A stretch of DNA of 64,000 nt from an uncultured Blautia sp. (GCA_900542045.1 UQMI01000004.1:38372-102371), one strand, 5' to 3'. Counted from the stretch's first letter, positions 25,637 to 37,934 are shown. A program made the numbers and translations. The notes: generated from the letters alone by a model not told the origin.

Positions 25637-27364
25637 TTATGCCCCCTCTTTCTGAAACTGCGAGTAATAAATCTCCTGGTAAACCTGGCAGGTTTCCAGA
25701 AGTTCCTGGTGAGTACCCAGTCCCGCGATTTCTCCGTCGTCCAGTACCACGATCTGATCTGCGTTCCATACACTGGCCGCCCGCTGGGACACGATGAACA
25801 CCGTCATCTCCGGATTCAGACTGCGGATAGCTTTCCGAAGGCTGGCATCTGTGGCATAATCCAGAGCCGAGGCACTGTCGTCCAGGATCAGGATCTCCGG
25901 ATCCTTAACAAGAGCTCTGGCAATGGTCAGCCGCTGCTTCTGTCCGCCGGAAAAGTTCTTTCCGCCCTGGAGCACCGCCGTATTCAAACCTTCTTCTTTT
26001 TCTTCCACAAAATCCAGAGCCTGGGCTGCTGCCAGCGCTTTGCGCATTTCTTCTTCCGTGGCATCCTCTTTTCCCCAGCGCAGGTTATCTGCAATGGTTC
26101 CCTTAAACAACACTGCCTTCTGGGGAACAATGCCGATCTTGCTCCGCAGCTGCGCAAAAGGATATTCCTTTGCATCCCGGCCCCGGATCAGAAGCCTGCC
26201 GGAAGTAACATCATAAAATCTGGGAATCAGATTCACCAGAGAAGACTTTCCGCTTCCGGTTCCGCCGATGATGCCGATGGTCTGTCCTCTTTTTACGGAA
26301 AAATGGATGTCTGTAAGGGAAGGCTCCTTTGCATTCTTATATGTGAAAGAGACATGCTCGAACACCACTTCCCCGGCGTCCTCCTGTTCGGTCACCGGTC
26401 CTTCGGCCGTCTCCCTCATTCCCGGCCTGGTCTCAAATACCGCCTGGATCCTGCGGGCGCACGCCAGGGACTTGGTGATGGAAATGATCAGGTTGGCCAG
26501 TTTGATCAGCTCCACCAGGATCTGAGACATATAGTTGACCAGAGCGATCACAGCTCCCTGAGTCAGAATTCCCGCTTCTACCTGCAGGGCACCGGTCCAG
26601 ATCAGGACCACGATGGCGCCGTTGATGATCACATAAGTCACCGGATTCATCATGGCAGAAATTTTCCCTACAAAAATCTGTTCTCTGACCAGCTGTCCAT
26701 TGGCTTCTTCAAAGCTCTGCTTCTCATGCTCCTGCTGATTAAAGGCCCGGATCACCCGGATGCCGGTGAGATTTTCTCTGGTGATCCCCATCACCCGGTC
26801 CAGGCAGCCCTGTACTCTGCGATAAAGAGGGATGCTCACCAGCATAACCCCAAATACCACCACAGACAGAAGGGGTATGGTGACTGCAAAAATAAGCGCG
26901 GCCTTCACATCAATGGTAAAAGCCATTACCATGGCGCCGAATACAATAAACGGAGAGCGCAGAAACAGCCGCAGTACCAGATTGATCCCGGACTGCACCT
27001 GGTTCACATCACTGGTCATACGAGTGATCAGCGTAGAGGTTCCTATGGTATCCAGCTCAGAATAGGAAAGACTCTGAATATGCGCAAACAGGTCATGACG
27101 CAGTTCCGTGGCAAAACCCACTGCCGCTTTTGCAGCAAAGTACTGTGCAGTGATAGAACATACCAGCCCGATCATGGCCAGTGCCACCAGCAATATTCCC
27201 ATATGCCATACATAAGGCAGATCACGGTCCCGGATACCAATATCTACGATATTGGCAATGACAAGGGGAATAAACAATTCAAAGGAAGCTTCCAGCAGCT
27301 TAAACAGCGGACCCAGGACACTTTCCTTTTTATAGTCTTTCAGATAACGAAGCAATTCTTTCAT
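25637..27364 (-). CDS. Heterodimeric ABC exporter subunit with degenerate catalytic site
   Basis: Half-transporter of 575 residues starting MKELLRYLKDYKKESVLGPL at 27364 with GGAGG upstream. Six membrane spans are followed by an ATPase domain. Walker A GGTGSGKSS and signature FSGGQKQRL are intact, but Walker B reads ILILDDSASALD, with Asp in place of the catalytic Glu. That substitution plus the altered signature of its partner is the hallmark of asymmetric heterodimers in which one ATP site barely hydrolyses. First gene of the pair. Confidence 0.92.
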   Translation of the reverse strand: MKELLRYLKDYKKESVLGPLFKLLEASFELFIPLVIANIVDIGIRDRDLPYVWHMGILLVALAMIGLVCSITAQYFAAKAAVGFATELRHDLFAHIQSLSYSELDTIGTSTLITRMTSDVNQVQSGINLVLRLFLRSPFIVFGAMVMAFTIDVKAALIFAVTIPLLSVVVFGVMLVSIPLYRRVQGCLDRVMGITRENLTGIRVIRAFNQQEHEKQSFEEANGQLVREQIFVGKISAMMNPVTYVIINGAIVVLIWTGALQVEAGILTQGAVIALVNYMSQILVELIKLANLIISITKSLACARRIQAVFETRPGMRETAEGPVTEQEDAGEVVFEHVSFTYKNAKEPSLTDIHFSVKRGQTIGIIGGTGSGKSSLVNLIPRFYDVTSGRLLIRGRDAKEYPFAQLRSKIGIVPQKAVLFKGTIADNLRWGKEDATEEEMRKALAAAQALDFVEEKEEGLNTAVLQGGKNFSGGQKQRLTIARALVKDPEILILDDSASALDYATDASLRKAIRSLNPEMTVFIVSQRAASVWNADQIVVLDDGEIAGLGTHQELLETCQVYQEIYYSQFQKEGA

Positions 27365-27553
27365 TTTTCGTAATTCCTCCTGCAGGTCAGTTCTTTTTCT
27401 GGTACATTTCTGTCTGATCCCCGGCACATCTCTGTAAATCTGTCCCTGCTCTGCTCAGTATTACATTCTTCTGTACCGGATATACGCATTCTCGCCTATT
27501 CTAACATATTTTTCCGGAGCTGAACAGACAAAACAAAAAGTGCAGCGCCCTTT

Positions 27554-28258
27554 TCAGGCATTATCTGCACTCATCTGTTCTTCAATATCTGTTTTCAGCT
27601 GTTCCCAGGCATCCGGATTCTGCACATAATAACGGGGACAATCCTTTCCGGTCACATCGTAATGGCGGATCACCTGATCCACCGACAGTCCAAACCGATT
27701 GCACAGATATGCCGTAAGCTCCACCAGTGACTGATAAGTCGCTTCATTAAACTTGCCCGTCTCATCCGGATGGCAGCATTCAATGGAAATCGTATCCACA
27801 TTTCTTTCGTTGGTTGCATAGGAGATTTCCGTTGTGGGAATGCATTGTACAATCTCGCCTTCCAATCCGACAATAAAATGACTGCTGGCCTTTGTCTCAT
27901 GGCTGTCTTTCAGATTCTCAAAATAATTCCGGTTGTCTATGGCTGTCGATCCCGGATTTGCCGTATAGTGAATCGCCACATACTTTACCTTTTCCAGAGA
28001 AATCCCCGGCCGGGAATATTCGTTGACTGTCAGCAGTTCCACATCCAGGGGCGGTGCACCGGCCAGAGGATCTTCTGTCTCCAGACTGGTCTGGGCTGCA
28101 TCGTCTGTGCCTCTGATAGCTCCGTATAATCTTGTTCCAAGGAACACCAGCAGTCCCACAGCGCACAGACAGCCTAACAGCACCAGCAGATTACGGTTTC
28201 TCTGCCGGACCCTCGCTGTCCGTCCGGCGCTTCTTTTCTTTCTTTTGTGTTCTGTCAT
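27554..28258 (-). CDS. Membrane-anchored N-acetylmuramoyl-L-alanine amidase
   Basis: A 234-aa protein with a basic N-terminus (KRKKRSAGRTARVRQRNRN), one membrane span (about 24-45) and an Amidase_2 domain from about 85. Zinc ligands of the family are visible as the His in VAIHYTANPGS, a later His in VIRHYDVTG, and the Cys of GKDCPRYY. SSHFIVGLEGEIVQCIP and IGISYATNERN-like strands complete the fold. It should cleave the stem peptide from muramic acid outside the membrane, in wall turnover rather than phage lysis, given the chromosomal setting. Confidence 0.9.
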   Translation of the reverse strand: MTEHKRKKRSAGRTARVRQRNRNLLVLLGCLCAVGLLVFLGTRLYGAIRGTDDAAQTSLETEDPLAGAPPLDVELLTVNEYSRPGISLEKVKYVAIHYTANPGSTAIDNRNYFENLKDSHETKASSHFIVGLEGEIVQCIPTTEISYATNERNVDTISIECCHPDETGKFNEATYQSLVELTAYLCNRFGLSVDQVIRHYDVTGKDCPRYYVQNPDAWEQLKTDIEEQMSADNA

Positions 28259-28318
28259 ACGCCTTCCCCTATCCGCCGGGACTCCTGTCCTCTGGCTGAC
28301 TATGCCTGTAACTGCAGA

Positions 28319-28343
28319 CAGGGCTGTTCGGAAAACAGCCCTG
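28319..28343 (-). terminator. Hairpin downstream of guaB
   Basis: GGGCTGTT (28321-28328) pairs with AACAGCCC (28334-28341), just past the guaB stop. No clear T-run, so termination strength is uncertain. Confidence 0.5.
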
Positions 28344-28357
28344 CAGTCATCTGCCCG

Positions 28358-29863
<1,506 letters not shown>

Positions 29864-29900
29864 TTATTGTTCCATAGTGTAACAAAAAAAAGAAACAGTG

Positions 29901-30404
29901 TCAATCCAAAAAGACTTTGCTTGGAGCCGATTTTTTCATGAATTCTGCCAGTTCCTCTCCCGGTTCCAGGATTACTTTTACCGCTCCATCATCTCCGTCA
30001 CTGACTACCATCAGGTATCTTTTTCCTGCATCCGTACCCGAAGAATAATCGATTGTTTTCATCTGTGTGTTATTTTTGTAATAATCCACCCGGTGAGAAT
30101 CCAGCGGAGCAATCACTTCCACTGTCTGCATAGAAAAGCTTTTCAGCCGTTTTCTCTTAGATTTTCCCATGATCACATCCACATCCAGTTCTCCGTTGAC
30201 GAACAGATATTCATACTCCAGATCTGTCCGCGGGATCAGAAAATAGCAGGCCGCTGCCAGAGCTGCCGCCGCCAGAAACAGCAGCGGCATCAGAAATCCC
30301 GCCACAACCGCCAGCGCAGTCAGCAGAATCAGTCCCACACGGATGATATGGTCCTTCGCCGTCTGCTGCCGTTTTACCAATACTTCTGCATACAAATCAC
30401 TCAT
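29901..30404 (-). CDS. Small membrane protein of unknown function (DUF6106-like)
   Basis: A 167-aa protein starting MSDLYAEVLVKRQQTAKDHI at 30404 with AAGGAG upstream. Two adjacent hydrophobic segments occupy about 23-60, followed by a beta-rich C-terminal domain with charged surface. I recall similar proteins as conserved in Lachnospiraceae under DUF6106, but no function is known to me. Tail and membrane hairpin arrangement resembles bPH-type membrane proteins. Sits alone next to guaB. Confidence 0.7.
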   Translation of the reverse strand: MSDLYAEVLVKRQQTAKDHIIRVGLILLTALAVVAGFLMPLLFLAAAALAAACYFLIPRTDLEYEYLFVNGELDVDVIMGKSKRKRLKSFSMQTVEVIAPLDSHRVDYYKNNTQMKTIDYSSGTDAGKRYLMVVSDGDDGAVKVILEPGEELAEFMKKSAPSKVFLD

Positions 30405-30525
30405 TGTTCCTCTCCTTGTCTGAAAACTCTTTCTGGAGCTATTATAGCACAATTTTCCTGTATTTTTCTATGTTTCTGCGAAATATCCCGCAAACATCCA
30501 TGCCGTGCGCCCCCGCAGAGCATTT

Positions 30526-30573
30526 TGTGTGATAGGAAAATCAGAACAGAACATTCTGCTTTCCTGTCACACA
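30526..30573. repeat. Imperfect long palindrome (dispersed repeat family)
   Basis: TGTGTGATAGGAAA pairs with TTTCCTGTCACACA around an inner CAGAA/TTCTG. It shares TGACAGGAA and CAGAATG blocks with the palindrome at 34585-34643, suggesting two copies of one intergenic repeat family. The interval 30405-30685 has no other feature but the two hairpins. Confidence 0.6.
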
Positions 30574-30576
30574 AAA

Positions 30577-30608
30577 ATGGCCGAAAGCCTGGTGCGGCTT
30601 TCGGCCAT
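30577..30608 (-). terminator. Stem-loop downstream of metF
   Basis: ATGGCCGAAAGCC pairs perfectly with GGCTTTCGGCCAT around a six-base loop, followed in the minus direction by TTTTTG. Likely terminator of the metF operon. Confidence 0.7.
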
Positions 30609-30685
30609 TGGTAAGTTCAGAATTGTCACGCGGCTCTGCTGCCGCCGTTTTCCTTTCCTGCCTCTGCAGGCAGTTCCGGAAACAA

Positions 30686-31564
30686 TTACAGTCCGGCCTG
30701 CTCCAGAAGAGAAGGTACTTTGGACTCCCATCCCATTGCCATAATATGTACACCCTGACAGTAAGGCTTACATTCTCTGATGATCCGTGCGGCAATCTCC
30801 ACACCGGTGATGCCTGCTTTGGTCTTTTCCTTATCTGCCTTCAGTTCGTTGATCATTTCCTCCGGAATATGGATACCGGCAACGTTTGCATTCATATATC
30901 TGCACATGCCCACAGACTTGGGAATTACGATTCCCAGCTGTACCGGTTTGCCAAACTGTTTTGCCTTTTCCATGAACTGGATAAATTTCTCCGGCTCATA
31001 AACAGCCTGAGTCTGGAAATATTCTGCGCCTGCGGCAACTTTTCTTTCCATTTTTGCCAGCTGTACATCAACGGAATCGCTGCAGGGAGATACAACTGCA
31101 CCCTTTGCAAATTTCGGCGGTTCGCCAACCAGTTCGTTGCCGCCCAGATCCACACCGGATTCCAGCTGTTTTACTGCATGGATCAAAGATACGGAATCCA
31201 GATCAAATACCGGTTTTGCCTGCGGATGGTCACCCAGTTTGGTATGGTCACCTGTGAGCAGCAGCAGGTTCTCGATTCCGAACAGTGCTGCACTTAACAG
31301 ATCAGATTCCAGAGCGATCCTGTTTCTGTCACGGCAGGTCATCTGGAAGATTGGTGTCAGACCTTCATCCTTTAAGGCCTTACAGGTTGCCAGAGAACCC
31401 AGACGCATAACAGAAGACTGGTTATCCGTCACGTTCACTGCCGTGATCCCGCTCAGATATGTCTTTGCTTCTTCCAGCATGTGCTCAATATGAAATCCCT
31501 TCGGCGGTCCTACTTCCGCTGTAACTACAAATTCTCCACGTTCAAATGCTTCTGTAATCTTCAT
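30686..31564 (-). CDS. metF: Methylenetetrahydrofolate reductase MetF
   Basis: Reduces 5,10-methylene-THF to 5-methyl-THF using FAD. In acetogens this is the last methyl-branch step of the Wood-Ljungdahl pathway. The 292-aa barrel starts MKITEAFERGEFVVTAEVGPPKG, with the family PPKG motif and catalytic Glu in TAEVGPPKG. It continues NVTDNQSSVMRLGSLA and LLLLTGDHTKLGDHPQAKPVFDLDSV, the flavin-binding segment. Good ribosome site AGGAG. Its partners MetV and a MetV-RnfC fusion lie just upstream in the same operon. Confidence 0.95.
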   Translation of the reverse strand: MKITEAFERGEFVVTAEVGPPKGFHIEHMLEEAKTYLSGITAVNVTDNQSSVMRLGSLATCKALKDEGLTPIFQMTCRDRNRIALESDLLSAALFGIENLLLLTGDHTKLGDHPQAKPVFDLDSVSLIHAVKQLESGVDLGGNELVGEPPKFAKGAVVSPCSDSVDVQLAKMERKVAAGAEYFQTQAVYEPEKFIQFMEKAKQFGKPVQLGIVIPKSVGMCRYMNANVAGIHIPEEMINELKADKEKTKAGITGVEIAARIIRECKPYCQGVHIMAMGWESKVPSLLEQAGL

Positions 31565-31613
31565 TATATTCTACTCCTAATCATGATATCTGATATAATC
31601 TTCAACAGTTTCT

Positions 31614-32237
31614 TTATTCAGACACTTCGCTGTCTGTCGCGTAGTTCCGCACCTGTGTCGGGCATTTCAACACATCCAGACGTCCCAGCTGTTCCAGGCG
31701 TCTGTAAATGCGCTCCCAGCCACATTCCATTTCACTGTCCACTTCGCATTTGCCGTTTTTTGAGCCGCCGCACTGTCCGTTGACAAGGCTCTTGGAACAT
31801 GCAGTAATCGGGCAGATCCCACCGGTTAAATTCAGGTAACATTCTCCACACTGATCACAGTCATATTCTAACGGTGTCACTCCCTGGAAGCCCGGCAATG
31901 GATAAGTGTCGCAGCCTGCGCATACTTTCTTCTCTTCCAGATATTCCGCAACGGTCTGTACTCCCACACCGCAGGAGAATACCAGCACCAGATCAGCAGC
32001 TTCGATTTCTGCCATATGCTTCTGAAGACGCAGCTTCATATTATCCGGATTACATATGTAATCAGTTGTAATCACTCCGGTTACTTTCCCGTCCGCAGCC
32101 AGTTCCTTCTGCAGTTCTGACGCTTCTTTTTCCGGGAAATGAACTTCCTTGCATCCCTGGCAGTTAATGACGAACACCTTTTTGTCGCCCACCAGTGATA
32201 CGATTGTATCCTTATCTTTTAACTGGGTAATCAACAT
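31614..32237 (-). CDS. metV: MetV, methylene-THF reductase partner with Cys-rich C-terminal domain
   Basis: A 207-aa protein matching MetV, the small iron-sulfur/zinc subunit that links MetF to its electron donor in acetogens. The N-terminal half is a strand-rich fold (VFVINCQGCKEVHFPE, VLVFSCGVGVQTVAEYLE). The C-terminal half has the MTHFR_C cysteine cluster CDQCGECYLNLTGGICP, ACSKSLVNGQCGGSKNGKCE and the closing WERIYRRLEQLGRLD. It is closely related to the first 215 residues of the next upstream gene. The start overlaps the end of that gene by one gap base (TGATATG). Confidence 0.9.
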   Translation of the reverse strand: MLITQLKDKDTIVSLVGDKKVFVINCQGCKEVHFPEKEASELQKELAADGKVTGVITTDYICNPDNMKLRLQKHMAEIEAADLVLVFSCGVGVQTVAEYLEEKKVCAGCDTYPLPGFQGVTPLEYDCDQCGECYLNLTGGICPITACSKSLVNGQCGGSKNGKCEVDSEMECGWERIYRRLEQLGRLDVLKCPTQVRNYATDSEVSE

Positions 32238-32238
32238 A

Positions 32239-34200
32239 TCACTTCATCCCCCTTACTGCATTTTTTCCGGCCTTAATCTTGCTGACTAAAGGAATCTTGG
32301 AGGAACAGATATATTCACAGCATCTGCACTCGATGCAATCCATGACATTTTTCTCTTTCATGCCCTGCCAGTTCTCCTCATCCGCATATTTTGCAAAATA
32401 CAGCGGTGAAAGTTCCATTGGGCATACATCCACGCAGCGGCCGCATTTAATACAGGGCTGCTCCACTGTATGATCGGTATCGATGGCGATAATACCATTG
32501 GATCCTTTCATGATCGGTACATTGGTGTCCGGAACCAGGAAGCCCATCATAGGTCCGCCTGCCTTAATAGTCACATCATCACCGATTACGCCGCCGCAGT
32601 AGTCGATCAGCTCTTTGGTATTGGTACCGATCTTCACAATATAGTTGCCCGGTTTTTTCAGCTTTTCACCGGTTACGGTCACAACACGCTCGATCAGAGG
32701 CATGCCTTTCTGGATCGCGTCAGAAATAGCTTTCGTGGTGCTGACATTGCATACTACGCAGCCCACATCGGCCGGAAGGCCTCCGCTTGGCACCTGTCTT
32801 TTCATGACACGTTTAATCAGCATTTTCTCTGCGCCCTGGGGATATTTCGTCTTCGCAGTCACTACTTCGATATTATCAATCCCCGCTGTCTTCTCTGTCA
32901 TCAGCTCGATGGCATCCGGTTTGTTGTCCTCAATGACAATGATGCCCTTCTCTGCATTGACGGTTTTGATCATAGCCTTCAGACCATAGATCACATCGTC
33001 TGCATATTCCAGCAGGACTCTGTGGTCTGCTGTCAGAAGCGGCTCACATTCACAGCCGTTCAGCAATACCGTATCCACCGGTTTGGCTGGTTTCAGCTTA
33101 ACAGATGTGGGGAAGCCTGCGCCGCCCATACCAACAATTCCCGCTTCACGTACAATGTCGATGATCTCTTCCGGAGTCAGGCTGTCCAGATCTTTATGCG
33201 GCTGTACAGACTCATGGAGTGTATTCTTGCCGTCTGACCGAATAACAACAGCCATACATTCTCCTCTGGTTGCGTGTTTCCGCGGCTCGATGGCAACCAC
33301 CGTACCGCTGACGCTGGAATGCACAGGACTGCTGATAAAGGCTGCTGCTTCGCCGATCTTCTGTCCAACCTTCACCGTATCGCCCACCTGTACCACAGGC
33401 TCTGCCGGAGCGCCTGCATGCATGGACAGGGGAATTGCCACTTCTTCCGGTTCCGGGAATCTTTCCAGAGCCAGATGTTCCGTATATTCTTTGCCTTCTG
33501 TAGGATGTACACCGCCGTAATACCCATCCAGACGATTCTCGCGGATGGATTTCACATAATCCTGTACGACTTTGAAATTCACTTTGGAATAATCACGCAC
33601 CTGCACCGGCTGTTTCAGAAATTCTTCCAGCCGTCCCTGTTTTTCCAGTCTCTTGTATATTTTTTCCCAGGCACAGTCTTTGTTGCTGTCTACTTCACAT
33701 TTCCCGTTCTTCGCGCCGCCGCACTGCCCGTTAACCAGACTTTTGGAACAGTCAACAATCGGACAGACACCGCCAGTGATGTTCAGATAACACTGGGCGC
33801 AGGCATCGCAGCTTTTCTTTGTCAGCGCCATGCCATGATGTCCGGTGTAATTCAGTGAATTGCTGGCCGCATAGACAGGCTTCCCTGCCAGATCCGCCAC
33901 GGTCTGGATTCCCAGCCCACAGGAGATCACAAAAACATTTTCTGTGCCTTCCGGGATCATATCCTGTAATTTTCTTTCTGTCTGGGTTTTGTTGCACAGG
34001 AAATCAACCTTAGCACTTCCCGTGATGGTCTTTCCCTGTTCAGCAGCGAATTTTTCAAACTCGCCGCAATCCGGTTCGTCTACCGTTTCAAATTCCTTGA
34101 AGCACTTGTTGCAAGCAATGACAAACAGATGATCCTTGTCAGCCAATACGGATGCCAGTTCATCGCTGCTTTTCAACTTATACTTGGTATAGTTTTCCAA
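32239..34200 (-). CDS. MetV-RnfC fusion (RnfC2-like electron-entry subunit of MTHF reductase)
   Basis: About 653 residues. The start is probably the TTG at 34200 (reads as MENYTKYKLKSSDELASVL) behind AAGGAAGG at 7-base spacing. An open frame continues to a GTG at 34272 that lacks a ribosome site. Residues 1-210 form a second MetV-like domain (CDACAQCYLNITGGVCP, DCSKSLVNGQCGGAKNGK). From about 220 on comes an RnfC core: GGVHPTEGKEYTEH, the barrel-sandwich hybrid around VQVGDTVKVGQKIGE, GGAGFPTSVKLKP and LNGCECEPLLTADHR. Two 4Fe-4S motifs, CIKCGRCVDVCP and CIECRCCEYICS, close the protein. It should take electrons from NADH and pass them to MetF/MetV. There is no RnfD/A/B/E/G here, so it is not the Rnf pump. 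Confidence 0.9.
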   Translation of the reverse strand: MENYTKYKLKSSDELASVLADKDHLFVIACNKCFKEFETVDEPDCGEFEKFAAEQGKTITGSAKVDFLCNKTQTERKLQDMIPEGTENVFVISCGLGIQTVADLAGKPVYAASNSLNYTGHHGMALTKKSCDACAQCYLNITGGVCPIVDCSKSLVNGQCGGAKNGKCEVDSNKDCAWEKIYKRLEKQGRLEEFLKQPVQVRDYSKVNFKVVQDYVKSIRENRLDGYYGGVHPTEGKEYTEHLALERFPEPEEVAIPLSMHAGAPAEPVVQVGDTVKVGQKIGEAAAFISSPVHSSVSGTVVAIEPRKHATRGECMAVVIRSDGKNTLHESVQPHKDLDSLTPEEIIDIVREAGIVGMGGAGFPTSVKLKPAKPVDTVLLNGCECEPLLTADHRVLLEYADDVIYGLKAMIKTVNAEKGIIVIEDNKPDAIELMTEKTAGIDNIEVVTAKTKYPQGAEKMLIKRVMKRQVPSGGLPADVGCVVCNVSTTKAISDAIQKGMPLIERVVTVTGEKLKKPGNYIVKIGTNTKELIDYCGGVIGDDVTIKAGGPMMGFLVPDTNVPIMKGSNGIIAIDTDHTVEQPCIKCGRCVDVCPMELSPLYFAKYADEENWQGMKEKNVMDCIECRCCEYICSSKIPLVSKIKAGKNAVRGMK

Positions 34201-34584
34201 TTCCTCACCTTCCTTACAAATTGATTTGCAAACCTTACTCTTTTCTGTTTTTATTATTCTTTTACCCTCCACACATCAGAAAAATGAATAACAAAACAAA
34301 CCGTTCAGTTCTTCAACTGATCCGACTATAATTTTACCATAATTTATTGGTTTTTCTACATAGTTTTTTAAATTATTTCATCTTTTTTGACATTATTTAT
34401 TTATCAAAGATCAAGAGCTTCTTTTCCTCAGGAAATCGCTGCTATATTCCTTATAAATTTTATCACAACAACCCCCGGAGGACAAGTCTTACATAAAAGA
34501 ATCCTGTGCCATCACCATACCGTTTCCGTTCCTCTCCGATCAGCATACGGCAGACGTCCATCGGGCACTATACCCTTCCGGATC
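34201..34584 (-). other. Long leader/intergenic region upstream of the MTHF reductase operon
   Basis: About 390 AT-rich bases without a convincing gene. In the minus direction TAAAAT (about 34331-34336) could be a -10 box. A small hairpin, TCAGTT-GAAG-AACTGA (34305-34320), lies in the probable leader. I recognise no riboswitch class here. Confidence 0.4.
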
Positions 34585-34643
34585 TTTTTCATATGACAGG
34601 GAAGTCAGAATGAAACGTTCTGACTTCCCTGTCATATGAAAAA
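34585..34643. repeat. Perfect 26-bp inverted repeat between metV-rnfC and groEL
   Basis: Two perfect 26-base arms (TTTTTCATATGACAGGGAAG... and its complement) flank a 7-base loop TGAAACG. T-runs at both ends would allow it to terminate transcription either way. It resembles the imperfect palindrome at 30526-30573 and may belong to a dispersed repeat family. Confidence 0.8.
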
Positions 34644-34672
34644 GGAGCGGAAATATTTCTATTCCCGCTCCT
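34638..34672 (-). terminator. groEL terminator
   Basis: GGAGCGGGAATA-GAAA-TATTTCCGCTCC followed by TTTTT in the minus direction, 20 bases after the groEL stop. Confidence 0.85.
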
Positions 34673-34691
34673 TCCGGATTCACGCTTTCAA

Positions 34692-36326
<1,635 letters not shown>

Positions 36327-36344
36327 TTATTCAAAATAAACGTT

Positions 36345-36680
<336 letters not shown>

Positions 36681-36688
36681 CTATAGAA

Positions 36689-36708
36689 GAATACCTGACC
36701 AGGTATTC
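36689..36708 (-). promoter_or_regulatory. Second palindrome in the groES leader
   Basis: GAATACCT-GACC-AGGTATTC, eight bases downstream of CIRCE. It is either a second operator or a leader hairpin. Unassigned. Confidence 0.45.
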
Positions 36709-36715
36709 CGATTTA

Positions 36716-36742
36716 TTAGCACTCATTCGAATCGAGTGCTAA
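36716..36742. promoter_or_regulatory. CIRCE operator (HrcA site)
   Basis: Perfect TTAGCACTC, nine bases, GAGTGCTAA. HrcA binds this element to repress groESL until heat shock. HrcA itself is not in the window. Confidence 0.98.
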
Positions 36743-36753
36743 CCACTGACCTT

Positions 36754-36782
36754 ATATTATTGAATTTGAATCTTTTCTGCAA
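36754..36782 (-). promoter_or_regulatory. groESL promoter
   Basis: TTGCAG (36782-36777), 17 bases, TAATAT (36759-36754), placing the start just at the CIRCE element. The rest of 36783-37019 is AT-rich then moderately GC-rich without a gene. Confidence 0.7.
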
Positions 36783-37019
36783 CCCAGTTTAGTTCCTTAT
36801 ATATATTATATACTCAATTATTCTTTTTTTTCCTTTAAATTTCTAATCTTTTCTCACTTTTTTATTTTTTGTATATTTTACACTTTTTTCATAAATAGAG
36901 TAGGAAAGCAAAAAGAGCAGGATTTTCCCCTCTGCTGCAGACTGCTTCTGGCAGCATGCTTCCTCTCCGCCGCGTGGCGGCCTTTGCTTCACTCCGGCCG
37001 GCGTGCCACAGTAAAACGG

Positions 37020-37062
37020 CAAAACCGCTGTAAGAACATCAAACAGTTCTTACAGCGGTTTC
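37020..37062 (-). terminator. codY terminator
   Basis: AAACCGCTGTAAGAAC pairs perfectly with GTTCTTACAGCGGTTT around an 8-base loop, about 40 bases past the codY stop. Confidence 0.8.
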
Positions 37063-37103
37063 TCTTGCAATCGTACCTCTGTTCAAAGCATTTCTCCCTG
37101 CTG

Positions 37104-37886
37104 CTATTTATTTCGCTGTGCCTTGATCTCTTCCAGTTCATCAAACAAAACTTCATTCAATACCTTAATATAGGTTCCTTTCATTCCCGACGATCTGGAT
37201 TCGATGACACCGGCACTCTCGAATTTGCGCAGCGCATTCACAATTACGGAACGGGTAATCCCCACTCTGTCAGCAATCTTGCTTGCCACCAGAATTCCTT
37301 CTTCTCCATCCAGCTCATCAAAAATATGGATAATCGCTTCCAACTCGGAAAAAGACAGCGTATTGAATGCTGACCTTACCACCTGTTGTTTCCTGTCCTC
37401 TTCTGCATTCTCTTCGTGAACAGAACGCATCATCTCCAGTCCCACCACAGTGGTTCCATACTCACTGACAATAATGTCTTCAATATCATAGGGTTTGTTA
37501 TCCCGGTACATAAACACCGTTCCAAGCCGTTCCCCGGCAATATTGATCGGATTGATGATCCCCTGATATTCCTGAATTCTCTCGCCTTCAAACCCCAGGG
37601 TTACCAAGCTAACATTTTCTTTGGTGGACAAAACTCCCAAAAACCGTTCATTCAGGAGCTGATCAACATAGCCGCCAACTTTGTCTTCCATTAATTCGGT
37701 AATCTCCTCTACCCCCGGACATAAGCTTACACCAAGTACTTTTCCTTTCTTACTCAGGACAAGTATATTCGAGCTCAAAGTTTCCATCATTACCTGACAT
37801 ATGTCATTAAATACAACCTTACTGGAACTGCTGTTATGAAGAAGTTTGTTAATCTTCCTTGTTTTATCCAGCAACTGGACGCTCAT
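37104..37886 (-). CDS. codY: CodY, GTP/branched-chain amino acid-sensing global regulator
   Basis: Represses biosynthetic and transport genes when GTP and branched-chain amino acids are plentiful. The 260 residues begin MSVQLLDKTRKINKLLH, with the GAF ligand domain over about 1-155 (NVSLVTLGFEGERIQEYQ...). The winged helix covers about 190-245: VASKIADRVGITRSVIVNAL then AGVIESRSSGMKGTYIKV, the almost invariant CodY motif. Its promoter has a CodY-box-like site nearby, suggesting autoregulation. Conserved order topA-codY as in other Firmicutes. Confidence 0.97.
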   Translation of the reverse strand: MSVQLLDKTRKINKLLHNSSSSKVVFNDICQVMMETLSSNILVLSKKGKVLGVSLCPGVEEITELMEDKVGGYVDQLLNERFLGVLSTKENVSLVTLGFEGERIQEYQGIINPINIAGERLGTVFMYRDNKPYDIEDIIVSEYGTTVVGLEMMRSVHEENAEEDRKQQVVRSAFNTLSFSELEAIIHIFDELDGEEGILVASKIADRVGITRSVIVNALRKFESAGVIESRSSGMKGTYIKVLNEVLFDELEEIKAQRNK

Positions 37887-37934
37887 TCATGTCCTCCTTT
37901 CTATACAAAGTTGTTAGAATGTTTTGTATAATTA

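Noticed and set aside
25616..27373. A 585-codon plus-strand open frame
   Set aside because: Shadow of the ABC exporter subunit on the other strand; no ribosome site and a composition rich in His, Arg and Ser.
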